Below are positions 1-11,800 of a stretch of DNA of 64,000 nucleotides, piece after piece. Origin of the DNA: Clavulina sp. PMI_390 (lineage: Eukaryota; Basidiomycota; Agaricomycetes; Cantharellales; Hydnaceae); the NCBI GenBank assembly GCA_015039315.1, contig WIDE01000070.1, positions 70,387-134,386 on the forward strand, read 5' to 3'. The position numbers and the translations under genes were made by a program. Under the pieces are notes generated by a model that was not told the origin of the DNA, did no database searches, and saw only the letters and a program-made list of their open reading frames with translations. The number at the start of each line of letters is the position of its first letter. Position 1 is the first letter of the stretch.

Positions 1-1
1 A

Positions 2-2054
2 GCTCGGGGAGTAAATATGACTCTCCCCCCGATTGGATGCCAGTCCAACCCAGCTCAGGCAGCGCACCTTCAAGAAGCACTCCAACATTTCGGCATCCCT
101 TTCGAAGCTCGGCATTTTATTGGCTCTGGTCCTTCAGATCCTCTTGCAATCGCCGCCGAGCAAGCGTATGCGAAGAAGGCGGATGCCTTTCATGCGGCGA
201 TCGCTCGCTCCTGCTTCGAGTATGGCAATCCCGAGCTATTGAAGCATATCGGAACCGTTGCTACTGCAAGAGATATGAAAAGCATTCTCGAAGCGATTGG
301 AGAGCTCGATAATGGTCTAAACTTCTATGGAAAGTCGTATGGAACTGGGCTTGGAGCCACATTTGCTGCGTGTGTCTCTCGTTTGCTTGTTATGAGTAGC
401 GATACTAATACCTATCCAGATTATTCCCGGAGCATACGAATCGTGTGGTGCTAGACGGTTAGCCTTACCTTTGGTCCCTCCTAGTGGTGACAGATATTGA
501 CGCAAAAAATAGGCGTCGTTGATGTTACTACGTACTATCGTGACTTCCTCGCTTATGGGAAGGCCGGTATGACCCACACATATCAGGTAAGGTCCCCCTG
601 AACATGATGAGCCTCTTGCATTCTCACCATGATTTGCGCCTTCTAGACAGCGTCAGGATTTTATGCGTCTTGTGCCGCAGCAGGGCCAGCCCGATGCGCC
701 CTTGCCGTGGACAACAGCACCACCGCTGCCAGTATCGAAGAGCGTGTCAACAGGGTGTTCACTTCTGTGGCTCGCAATCCACTACCCGTCTCTTACTCAT
801 CAGCGGGTACGGGGCTTCTAACTGCGTCAGATTTGAAGTTATTCCTCTTCACACGACTGTACGGTCCGAGGAACTGGCCAGGTCTTGCCAAAGGTAAACC
901 CACTCCGACCCCCTCGATCGCTTGAAACGCAAAAAATAGAGTGAGAAATTGACTGACTCAACTCAATAGGATTTGCCGAAGCCGAGCGAGGGGATGGGAC
1001 CTTCGTCTTCGAGGCTTTATATAGCTATTTCGTTAAGAACCACCCGTCGTCCTTCGTCACCAACCCGTTCCACAAGCACATGGGTAGCTCGTTCCTAAGC
1101 ACCATTGCTATCATGTGCGGAGATGCTGTCCAACCAAATGTTACCTCGGATGAATTCCTCGACTAGTAGGTTGTCGATTTCGGTGTCATCAGCATGAGAG
1201 CTCACATCTTGATCCAGTCTCCATCAGCTGGAGGATATGAGCCCCATTGGACAGAATTGGGGACAGTGGCAGAGTTTCTGCCGATTTTGGGGTGCCAAAG
1301 CGGTCGAGAGATACGAAGGAGCTTGGATCCAAGGAGAAGATCTCAAGAAGACCAGGTATGTGCTCATCGTGGGGCATCGACACATGTTCAGTTGTCCGAC
1401 CCTACGGTTACTGATATTATGATGATAGATTCCCAATACTTTTTGTTAGCCAGACAAACGATCCGGTAACACCACTACCCTCAGCAGAGAAGCTTTTCAG
1501 GGCGTTTGGGAACGAGTCAGCATCACTGTTGATCCAGGACGGGTACGCCATCAATCATAACCCTTCGTGGGACCAATGTTGCAATCCATTCTCATGCTCT
1601 TCACTTTCGTCTATGACAATTGCTCGCTATTTACTTTGCTATCAATCCCAGATACGGCCATTGCTCGTGAGCCTCTTCTTAGATGTGCCTTCTAACTTTG
1701 CCTCAACTTACGGCATCGACATTCCTCTATTCTCCTCGTCTCATACATAGGACTGCACACCCATCTCTGTGTACGGTGAAGAGGATAAGAGATTACTTCC
1801 TGAACGGGGTCGTGCCAGATCCAGGGACGATGTGTGAAGTAGAGTATGTAGACAGAATTCCTCCTGACTGCATTGATATCGTCTAATAACTTCGTGGACC
1901 GTCATTCAGGCCTGGATTCTTGTTCCCAGATCCTCAACAAACCAAAGCGAGCATGCCTCATGTGTCAGACGAGGATGTGAGCTTGACGGAGATTCTAGAC
2001 AGAATGAGTCACAGAAATCCGCAATTGCATCGTATTTACTTTCCTCAAGAATGA
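2..2054 (+). CDS. TAP-like alpha/beta-hydrolase serine peptidase, 5' partial, 10 exons
   Basis: The frame is open to the left edge, and the first visible residues (ARGVNMTLPP) resemble the family's oxyanion-region motif DPRG, so the N-terminus lies outside the window. I place exons at 2-369, 420-457, 513-586, 647-893, 970-1165, 1218-1355, 1429-1542, 1652-1666, 1751-1843 and 1910-2054, all with GT-AG introns and a continuous frame. The catalytic triad is visible: nucleophile Ser in GKSYG (exon 1), Asp in QTNDPVTP (exon 7), and His in YGHCS, in a 15-nt exon. The part after the nucleophile elbow matches the TAP C-terminal domain of fungal tripeptidyl-aminopeptidase-like hydrolases. The expected role is removal of short peptides from protein N-termini, usually outside the cell; a signal peptide cannot be judged because the start is missing. 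Family assignment is strong; exact substrate is unknown. Confidence 0.85.
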
Positions 2055-2194
2055 TGTATTAACTAACACTAGTTGTATGTCAAGATATCAAGATGTTAAC
2101 CGTATGCAGGTTATGTAAAATGGACACAGTACATTATTTCAGATTCACAAGATAGCACAATCAAGAAAATTAGAATCCCTCCATCCATCAAAAT

Positions 2195-5100
2195 CTATTC
2201 AGGAAAGCCCGGGAGAGGCTGTATTCCACCCATGATGATGCACTGCTTGATCCAACGGTTATCCACCAGTTTGGGTCCTCCAATGTTGCACTTTGCAATC
2301 GCTTGCTTCGCTTGACGGACCATCTCGGTTACCTTGCCATTCTTCTCTTCGTGAACAACGACGAGGTAGTCATAGGTATCCAGGCTGTCCTTGGCGTCGC
2401 CGAGGTGGCTGACAACCTCGGCGGTGGGAGCACCAGCGGCAGCAACTGCACGCCGAGTATCCTCGCGCATGCTTTCCTAGATTGCATATGAGAGGCATAT
2501 AAATATAGTGACAATAGCGGAAGAGACATACCGTCTTGGCAAAGAAAAGGAGAACAGCACACTCGGCGAAGGGCTGGCGAACGTAAGGGTTCTCTTCCAG
2601 ACGAGCGAGGCGTAGTGTTTCTATGCCCCAACGAGGATCGAAGGATTGAGAAACGGGCTGTCTTAGATACTCGGATTCGCCAGCAGCTAGGAGATAGCTT
2701 CGAAAGTTCACATCCGACTGGGGTAAAAAGAAGAATCATTAGAGATGAAGTGACAAGATGTCAAACACAGAGAGACGTACCCCGTTCAATCGATCCATAA
2801 CCCATAAGAATGACACACAGGGAATACCAAGTGCGAGCGCCATCATGTACTTGGCCGAGTTCAGAGGGGATGGTGCAACAACGACGATCTGTTGCACATC
2901 GCTGGAGCGCGCAACCCCTGTCCACTCGATTTGATTGCGGCCTTCTCCAACTTTGATAATTTCGGAAAAGTCATCCACCAGCTTGCCGCCGGCACGCCGA
3001 ATCTTCGTCGTGAGGCTATTTTTGTCCCTCACCTCTAAGCCCGTCATGATGATAATCATGCGAGCGAAGGCGCTCTTGAGTTGTGCAGGGGCTTGGGAGG
3101 TTCGGGGGAGGACCATCGGAGTAGCAGTGGGTTGGGATGATGTGAGCAGGAGAGAAGACGTGGTCTGAAGGTTATTGGAGGTACGGCGAGGTTGTTGTTC
3201 AGACGAGACGGGTCGCGAATTAGAAGTGCTCGTCCGAGCAGCTGTTTTCGGCTTCCGTGAGCCGCGACGAGACTTTCCAGAGGATTTGGACGATGGGCCA
3301 GCCTTGGGAGGATCATTCACTTCAAGGTCGAGGTCATCGTCATCAACGATAGCACCACGTTTCTTGGAGCTATACTTTGCCAATAGCTCGTCTCGATCCT
3401 TACCGGACTCGAGAGGAAGCCCTTTGAGCTCCTCGGCCGTCATCCGCCGATGCTCAGGGAACTTGTCTTGCGTGATGCGGACACTCGTCCCAGGAAGGGT
3501 GAGTTCCTCTGGAGCGGCTCCATTCTTCCTGCTACTAGACTTGGACTTGGAGCGAGCGCCGTCAACGAGAACGGTGAGAATGTAGCCTTCCTTGTTATTC
3601 CAGTCAACATTTTGAACCGTGGCCATCCGCCCATTATATTTGTCGGCAGTATGAAGCTCAACGCGATCGCCAGGAACGACAGGAGAGCGAAGGTCTTGCA
3701 GAAGAACAGGGCTCACATCGTTGTCAAGGAAAATGACCCAGTAGTCGCCTCGAGAGTGACGGGCAACCACACGGGCGAGATAGAAAGATTGGTCTTCCCA
3801 GCGAGCCCAAACGCGCCGAGGTCCTTTGTGTGTGTAGACAGCAGTGGAAGGTTGTGCCTCAGCGTCGTCCTCGTCGGCATCCGACTCATCAGGCTGGCGC
3901 TGCTTATCCTTTGCCTTCTGGGAACGAGTGATATTCTTTGGCGGACGAGCTGAGACCGAAACTCGGCGCTTTTTGGGTAAGGGCGATGGACTGGGGTCAC
4001 GCTCATCGTCATCGTCACTCTCTGAGTCTTGCTCCTGTTCCTCGCGATCTCTCCGCCGGCCGCGAAGACCAGCAGCTTTCATTGGCGAACGACTTTGGTA
4101 TGTTCCATCACGACGCTTCTGGCCAAACTGGTCGAAATGACCTGAACGAGGATGCTGCGACGCCTCATAGTCCTCGTCAGACGAGCGGTCGGCATCAGAC
4201 GAAGACTCGGAGTCAGTGGAAGAGTCATCCTCGTGGCGTGAGAGACGAGTGGAAGGACGTCGTGGGCGTGAAGGGCCAGCTCGTGGAGAACGATCAACCT
4301 CGGCATCGGGTTCTTCATCTCCGTCTCCTTCCCCAACTTCGTCTTCGGCTTCAACCGCGCCCTCAAGCTCGCTGTCAACGTCCATGGGCTCTCCTACCTC
4401 CTCCATGTCATCGTCATCTTCCTCAATTTCGTCCTCAGACTCTGGAGGAGCAGCCTTGCCCTTGCCCTTGCCCTTGTCTTTTCGCACTGACGAACTAGGT
4501 GCAGATATCTTGGGCACAGCCGAATGTCTGCCTCGGCCCTTCGTCACATTAGGCAACGACGCCAGAGGAATCTCGAAGGAAGATGACGCTCCGGTGACGA
4601 CAACAGGTGGCATTGTTGTTTGTGGTGCCTCAGTCGACGTCCTAGCGGGCCTCGAGATGGTAGAGGGGTTGAAAGGGGAGGATGCGGGCTTGAATGGTGA
4701 AGTGTTAGGGGTAGTACGAGCCCCAACAGATTTTGCGGGAGAAGGTTTGGGCCGAGGCTTCATCGCAGCGACCTTGGTGGAGCGGACTGGTGTGGATGCT
4801 GCAGCCGGCAGCGGCGAGGAGCTAGTTGGAACAAGAATTTGAGGTTTTGCTGCCTGAGGTGGGGCTGAAGAGGCTCCAGCATTGGCCGAGGCAGGTTGAA
4901 GAAGCGTGAGTGGTTTCAAGACGGGGAGCATCTTTTCTCTCTCCCCAGTCTTTCGTACGGGTGTGGGCGATTGCAGAGGCTGACTCTCCTCATTTCGGGC
5001 ATGAGCACGATTCACATCTTCATCAGCGAGGCGTTTCTTGCGAGTGTGAGCAGGAGCAGCAGGAGAGGGAGTGAGCTTGGCCATGGCGGGAGTTATCGTG

Positions 5101-7166
5101 TCTTTGGCCTTCCCTTTTCCTGCTCCTTTAGAAGAGGGTTTTGAAGTCTCGGGAGGCTGAGCGGATGAAGCAGGTGGGATGTCTAGATGGACTTGGATTC
5201 CGTCATCGTCAAGGTCCACATCCATAGCATCAAATCTGTGGATGGCGGTTTGCTTTGGAGACACATCCTCGAATGAGGGCTGGTCGCTGAGCCCACTGAT
5301 ACCGCTCCCACTCGTCATGCTTCTCAAGCGATGCAGTGTACCATCATCCACAGGACGAGAGGATAGGTGCTTCTCATCAACTTCTCCGCTACTTTCCGAA
5401 TGAACGCCACTATTGGCCGCACCGACCCGCGTACGAGCACGAGTTAGGGCGATTTGCTGGGTCGGAGTGACGGGCTGGGTTGCTCCTCCTGGCACACCAA
5501 GATTATACGGGGTGCTGGGACGTTCAGGGGTTGATGGTTCGATAGGCGCGGAGGAAGCGGGAGTCTGATCAGAAGACATCGGGAGTGGGGAAGACGATGT
5601 TGTGATTGGGAATTGGATAGGTGGTTGCGGTTGAGCAGACTGAGGCGGTGCATCCTCCGAGCTCGGAGACAAGAGCGCTCGACAGAGTTCCGAGTCTTTA
5701 CCGCTCTCGGGAGTTTTCCCGACGTCCAAAGGCTTTAGGCCAGCATTGTTCTTTCTGGGACCAGAGGGGTTGGTATAAGTGTGAGGGCGCGACGAAGTCC
5801 CAGCACTGCTTGTTGGACGACGAAATGGGGGGTTTAGCGGGTCGTGTCCTGGGGGGTACTTTACGCCAACAATAGCATCTGGCTGGGATGCTGGGTTTGT
5901 GCCAGATGAGCGCGAGTTATCAGTGGGTGTACCTGCAACCAAGATCATACCCTGCCCACCCACGGGATTCCGCGAGGTCGACAAAGGTAGCGGAATAGGC
6001 TCTTCGTATGAATCCTCCAATGGAAGATTTCCTATGGCGAAAACGTGTTGAGTCAAAGTACAGAACAAATCAGCCACATTACCCAAAGGCTGAACATCGT
6101 GGAGGAACTCACCCATCTCTTGCCGACTATCATCCTCTTGAACAATCTTGGTCTTGCGATTGCCCTTCGTAGGTGATGGGGTGGCCGTCCCAGGGCGGAC
6201 ACCTCGACGGCCCCCAGGCGAAGCTACTTTTGCTGGCGAGACTGCCTTATGGAGAGGTGGTTCTCCTTCGGCAACATGGCCGCCAGTAACACGGGTTGGC
6301 TTCTCTTTCTCCTTCCCCTTCGTGACGCCACGCGTTTTAGCTTCCGCCTCAGCTTCGGCATTGACGTTTTCCCTCTTAAGCCGCGCAAAGTATTCCGCTG
6401 CATTTTGGGGTCCATGGTCGTCGGCGAAAGAGTTTATCGAGTCCAGTGAAGACCGACGCTTGGGACCTCTGGCGCTAGGTTTGGGCTTTGAGGGACCGGC
6501 ACCGTTGGATGAAGCTGCGGGCTTATGACGAGATGGATGCATGAGAGGGTCGTCGAGGGTCGAGAACGGTAGACGATTGGGGGATAGAGCCCGAGGAGCT
6601 GCAGTGTTTCCAGTTGGTGGTGAGGACGAGGCGCGAGGTTGGAGGAGTGATGGTAGGAGGAGAGATGAGAGAAGTGGCGCAAAAGACGGAGTCAAATCCT
6701 TCAGTTGTCCTGTGGCTGATGGTTGTTCAGCCCTGTCATCTCTGCGAGGAGAAGCTGTACTATGAAGCGGCGTTGTTATCTCCGAGTCATCCGAGATTCC
6801 TCGCTTCTTGGAAAGCGCCTCGAAGTCCATAACCTCCACTTCTGGTTCTGAAGTTGCGTTGTCCTCTACGAGCTGCGAACCACCTACCAGTTCAAATGCA
6901 AGGGATTCTCCAGCGGGGAAGGACTCCAGTTGAGACTCGGACAGCATTTCACGGACCTTTGAGTCCCCTGAACTGATCGAGGTGGTGGTGTCAGCAGCCA
7001 AGTTGTTCGGGCGCGGCTCACCACCAAACGCTAGTCGCAGCATGTAATCTCCTTGTGACTCCTCGTCTCGTCGCTCGGACGATGCCGATGCCGATGTCTT
7101 GGCTGAAACCGACTTCCTGAGGGACGATGATCTCGCGGCTGGCTGCCCCAGTGACTGCGAAGTCAT
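2195..7166 (-). CDS. Rad9/Crb2/53BP1-like DNA-damage checkpoint mediator (Tudor + tandem BRCT)
   Basis: A protein of about 1,600 residues. Exons are 7166-2781, 2717-2532 and 2476-2195, with phase-0 introns. The first two thirds are low-complexity, rich in Ser, Pro and acidic residues, with many SQ/TQ-type sites, as in checkpoint adaptors. A Tudor-like segment (RVWARWEDQSFYLARVV, then DYWVIFLDND) lies at about 3830-3560. Two BRCT repeats close the protein: BRCT1 around 3100-2640, and BRCT2 with a VDNRWIKQC motif in the last exon. This order (disordered N-terminus, Tudor, tandem BRCT) is that of fungal Rad9/Crb2 and animal 53BP1, which bind methylated or phosphorylated histones at DNA breaks and pass the signal to Chk kinases. 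The frame also extends to an ATG at 7331, but the Met at 7166 is preferred because it leaves a promoter before the divergent neighbour. A 51-nt in-frame segment (6082-6032) has perfect intron ends. Confidence 0.85.
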
Positions 7167-7278
7167 ATTTCTGGCGCAACGGGGCGCGTGGGGGGAAGGA
7201 GGGAGCGCACAATGGCGCGTTGTGCCCCGTTTGGGCTTGTTGTGTCCCAGGCTGTCTTGTTTGGCCACACAAGTCAAT
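7167..7278. promoter_or_regulatory. 112-bp divergent promoter, checkpoint mediator / GYF protein
   Basis: Only 112 bp separate the two chosen start codons, so both genes must share upstream control elements. Both ORFs can be extended through this spacer (to 7331 on the minus strand and 7099 on the plus strand), which makes the exact starts uncertain. The GC-rich segment holds no obvious TATA box. Confidence 0.5.
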
Positions 7279-8607
7279 ATGCCTCCATCCACTGCCCACA
7301 AGCGTTCAGTGTCGTCCCGTGAGTCAGACACGGCCCCACAATCAAAACGAACGCGATTCCAGGAACCGCCTCCTCCCTCCGCTGCTGAAAAACAACGGCG
7401 AGCTCAAGCTGCTGATGATGCTGCATTTGACGAGCAAGTCGAAGCCGATCTCGAGCAACCGTCACTAGCGAATCGGAAAAAAGCCGTCAAGACGGACGGC
7501 TATGATAGTGACTCCTCAGACGACGGCGAGGGCGTCGTGCTGAGCCGCCGATCTGGCGCAAATGATGCTGCTGATGATGACGATGACATGTTTGCCCCCT
7601 CTACTTCCGCTGGCCCTGGAGATCCCAACAAATCCTCTTCATCTTCCAAGAAGAAAGAAGAAAAATATCTCAACCTGGGCGATATTGAAGGCCAGGAATT
7701 CACTGGGGACCCCAACGATGCTGGCGACGAGGAGATCGACTCGGACGCCTCTTCTGACTTTGAGGACGAGGATGCGCGAGAACGCAAAGCAAAGGAAGGC
7801 ATGGGGTTCGAGATGTCCTCCTTCAATATGAAATCCGAGATGGAAGAAGGGAAGTTTGCAGAGGATGGCACTTTCCATCGCTCCTTCGACCCACATGCCG
7901 TCCACGACAAGTGGCTTGATGCTATTGATGATCGTGAGATGCGGCGGGCGAGGAAAACGAAGAAGCTGATGGCAGCCAAAGAGAGGGATCGTGTTCGTGC
8001 TGAGGAAGATGCAGAGGGGAGCAAGGATGAGTTGTGCAAGGAGCTCGTGGGCTACCTCGCCAAGGGCGAGACAGTCCTGGAAGCTCTTCAACGCCTTGGG
8101 AAAACCTCCAAGGCTAAATCCAGCGGCTCGTCAGCAAAACGCAAAGGCAAAGGCGAGGCAGCCAATGCCGTCCCATCTATCTCATCTCAAATGGACGTTG
8201 ACAACGCACTTTCCTCCTCCCCTTCCAAATCCCGACCTGCACCTCCCCCCCAGACTCCCATCGAACGAGTTACCTCGCTGGCCTCCACCCTCATGTCCCT
8301 CGGTAACATTGATATTTATGATGAAACCTATGAATCTCTCCTACGCGCCGTCCATCGCTCAGGGATCGTACCACGCGACTGGGTCCCACCACCAGCCGTC
8401 CCTGCTGATGCACGGTACGAATACCGGTGGTCCCCAGCATATGTCGCAGAGTCTGGTGCGAGCGCGACAGAGACCTATGGGCCATTTTCCAAGGATGAAC
8501 TGACGGGATGGAGAGATGCAAATTATTTTGGAGACTCGGGGGAGAGGGTCAAGTTGCGGATGGTTGGTGGCGGGGATCAATGGGGAGGATGGGACGTTAT
8601 ACTTTAG
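7279..8607 (+). CDS. LIN1: LIN1/CD2BP2-type GYF-domain protein (U5 snRNP-associated)
   Basis: A single-exon gene of 442 residues counted from the Met at 7279; the frame reaches back to 7099, but that part overlaps the opposite gene. The N-terminal half is acidic and lysine-rich with an SSDDGEG-type stretch. The middle has the family's FDPHAVHDKWLD region followed by a basic helix. The C-terminus is a GYF domain: YRWSPAY, then TYGPFSKDELTGWRDANYF, then VKLRMV and a terminal WGGWDVIL. GYF domains bind proline-rich ligands; yeast Lin1 and human CD2BP2 hold the U5 snRNP through Prp6 before it enters the tri-snRNP. Nuclear location and a role in pre-mRNA splicing are therefore expected from the family. 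Length and domain order fit well. Confidence 0.88.
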   Translation: MPPSTAHKRSVSSRESDTAPQSKRTRFQEPPPPSAAEKQRRAQAADDAAFDEQVEADLEQPSLANRKKAVKTDGYDSDSSDDGEGVVLSRRSGANDAADDDDDMFAPSTSAGPGDPNKSSSSSKKKEEKYLNLGDIEGQEFTGDPNDAGDEEIDSDASSDFEDEDARERKAKEGMGFEMSSFNMKSEMEEGKFAEDGTFHRSFDPHAVHDKWLDAIDDREMRRARKTKKLMAAKERDRVRAEEDAEGSKDELCKELVGYLAKGETVLEALQRLGKTSKAKSSGSSAKRKGKGEAANAVPSISSQMDVDNALSSSPSKSRPAPPPQTPIERVTSLASTLMSLGNIDIYDETYESLLRAVHRSGIVPRDWVPPPAVPADARYEYRWSPAYVAESGASATETYGPFSKDELTGWRDANYFGDSGERVKLRMVGGGDQWGGWDVIL

Positions 8608-8805
8608 TCAGAGGTACTAGCTTTTTTTGTGCCACGATGAGCACCAATGAAAACCACCTCCAAACACCGATCATAATACTTTGCATTCATAGTATTAATT
8701 GAGAAACTTCAGATGTTCGAGTATGTAAGGAGTACAGCAATGGGGTATTGTCCTCATATCGTATTTCAGAGTCCGAATCAACAGATGAAGCTATTTTTCG
8801 TTGCA

Positions 8806-11800
8806 TCATCTGGCCGCCTCCTTAAGCTTGTGCATAACCGCAGCAACGAATCCAGGGCCGTGTCGCTGAAGCAATCTCCTCGCCGTGAGCAATTGCTGCA
8901 ACAGCTCCTTTGCAATGGGGATATGATTAGGCCCACATCCATCATAAAGTCGTGGCTCAGCTAGATGTTTTTGTAGTGCCGGGACGACCTCCGAGCTCGC
9001 GCATGCGATGAATAACTTCGCATTTAAATTGGAGGTCATGCGAATACCGAGTAATGCGCAACGTCGCGCATCTGGGTCCGTATCCCTACCCGTAGAAAGT
9101 GTCTCTATTAGATCCTAGGATGTAGCACAAAGAACTGTGATGATCGTACCTCCGATTAAGCACCAGAGCGAGGGCGTCAAATGCATTCGCGTCCAGCACA
9201 GAGCGTATACCCAGCTCTCCGCATCTCGCGAATTCGCCAACGCACCCAGCTCCTGCTGCCAGCAATTGGTGAACAGAGTCACTGTATCGAGAGGGGTGAT
9301 AAGCGACCAACGAATGAATTCTCTCGGTGGCCTCGCTTAGCACTCACGGGTTTCGTATATGTCCTATAACCAAGGGAACGATCCCACTCTCAATAAATCG
9401 GCGTATCACGGTGTTTTCTGTTTGTGTTGCGGCCATACACCGATATGTAGCCTTCACAGTCATGGCGCGCACTGTTGGCGACGCGTCTCTGAATTACGGA
9501 CCTGGATCAGCGACGAATGGTTCACAACACGACGGAGGGAATACACGAACTCGCGTTCCAGAATGTCCTTGAAAACCTCAATGCAGCCAGCACGAGCAAG
9601 TCGATGGCCGCAGCGACGGTCCGGTGAATCAACCTGGGCCACGAAAGAGAAGAGAATGTGCAGCGCCATGAAGTGCTCTCTACTATTGAATTTACTATGC
9701 AAAAGACATTCGGTTAACAGGGCATATCCTCGGTCCAAAAAAAACGGGCAAAACCGTACGGTGATCGTAGAATGGAAAGCATGACATTCAGCCCTGTGTC
9801 ATCCTCGGCGGCAATCGCTTCTTGGGCTGGTATACCGGTGTCGCACAAGTTGGACAGGGTTCCCATGATCTTCGGGATAATTGATGGAAGTCGGCGACCA
9901 TCATCCAATTCGAGAGGTGCGCGCGATGGTCTAATGAAAAGACAGGTAAGGGGACAAAATCCGCGTAAAATAAAGTTTATCGCCCACCCAGACGCCAATA
10001 AATCCACTAGAACAGAAGGTATATTCGCTTGTAAAAACGAACGGACGAAATTTGGGTCTGCGTCATCTGACGCAATGGAGTGGAGGATGTCCACTGCGCG
10101 ATAGAGGGACTCTGTAGTATTCGGCGAGGTTCTTTCATCAAAAGTAGGTGTAATCAGTCGAGCTGTCGACTGCGCTTCCCACAAACTCACCTAAAACGAA
10201 TGATCCTTGCAATTGCGTTGAGCAAGGGCGGAGAGGCGACTTGACGGCATGCCCAACTTCCGTTCTCGGCGTAGATAGCTAGAGCAAGAATTAGCCCGTT
10301 ACGTGTCGCTTCAGGAGACAAGAACCTTTCCAGCTCCTGTGACCTTGTTCGATCCTCAGTATTATAATGCACAATGACTCTCCAATTCTCACTAGAATGC
10401 GCAATTAGTCAAATTCGACAAGGGGAGACGAGAACTTGCGGTTCAACTCACATTCCAGCCAGGATATCTACCGAGATCCCTAGAAGCTCATCCGCCATTT
10501 GCCCATCTTGCATTGTTATTAGCGGCAAAGCAGCCGTCAAAGCAAGCGCTGCGACAGGAGGACACGATTTCCTATAATATTCCAGACTTCAGCGGCCGTT
10601 TATTGCTAGACAAACGACGAGCGCCAACGGAGCGTACATATTATGCCTCGCTATCACCAGCAGCCGGGTCAACGCCTGAAGCCCGCGCAAGGTTTCCTTC
10701 ATTGAGCTTGTCTTGTCCGACCCGCTCATGAGAATTACTGCGGATAACGCAATTGAAACCACAAATAGGGGTTCAACGCTGGTTTGAGGCCAGGGTCGGG
10801 ATTCGGAATCACTAAATCTAGTGTGAGATGTGAATAATCTTCGAACTATAGATAGGCTCACATTAGTATACAAGCAGCTTCAAGGAGTGCTTGTGGGGCT
10901 CCAGCATTGATAAGCCTCGCATGACAGCTTGTTCCCATAGTTGATACAATTGCGATGATGTTGCTCATTGCATACCGTGACCAACTTGTATAACACATCA
11001 GATCGTGAATAAATCTATACAGCAGACCACACAGTGGAGGTAACTCACCTCAAATTGCTGCCATTGATGATATGAACAAGAGATTCCAGAAGACCACCCT
11101 CAAGGGCGAGCGTGGCATGTTCCGGTAGAAGAAACCCGAGTTCCCGAAACAACTCTATGATGTGAGGATTTTCCAAAGGTTGTCTTGAAGCACTAATGGA
11201 CTCTTCAGCGTTAGTGGCATTATCCGGATAGTTGAGAACCCACGGAAGTTTCTTGATTTCCGTCATTATGGCCAGCAAGCGTTCGCCAACTGTTTACTTT
11301 CCACGTTAACCGCGGTCATGAGCATCAGGGGAGGGTGCTCACCTTCTGATCCCGGTGCTAATATCAAGTCATCAGGAGTACAACGAATAGCATCCAGGCT
11401 AATATTTAGGGGCTTGAGGACGTCGCTACAGGGACCTCATTAGCGGATGGGCGTAACTCGGCAACAGGCAACTCACCTAGATGACCGGGAGAGATCTTGG
11501 AATATAGAGCTTGCCAAGACAAGATCTTTGGTATGGGACCGTGCCATTTCCGTACATCCCGGATGCTGGAGAATGTTTACTAGGGTTTTGATGATCTTTT
11601 GGTCCTGTGTGCCGTTGATTTTGTTGTTGTCCTTCAGCCTGCAAGATAGGATAAGTAAATGTTGGGGGGTCGATAGCCCCATGAACCTACTTAAGTACCC
11701 GCTCTCTTCCGATATGAAGGATTTCAAGGACCCCCATCGTCACATCGGCCTCTAGTGGTACAAAATGGGCAATATTGCAAATAGTAGACGACATTCCAGC

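Noticed and set aside
4016..4842. 208-codon plus ORF with acidic/Ser repeats inside the checkpoint gene
   Set aside because: It is the reverse complement of the low-complexity Glu/Asp/Ser region of the checkpoint mediator.
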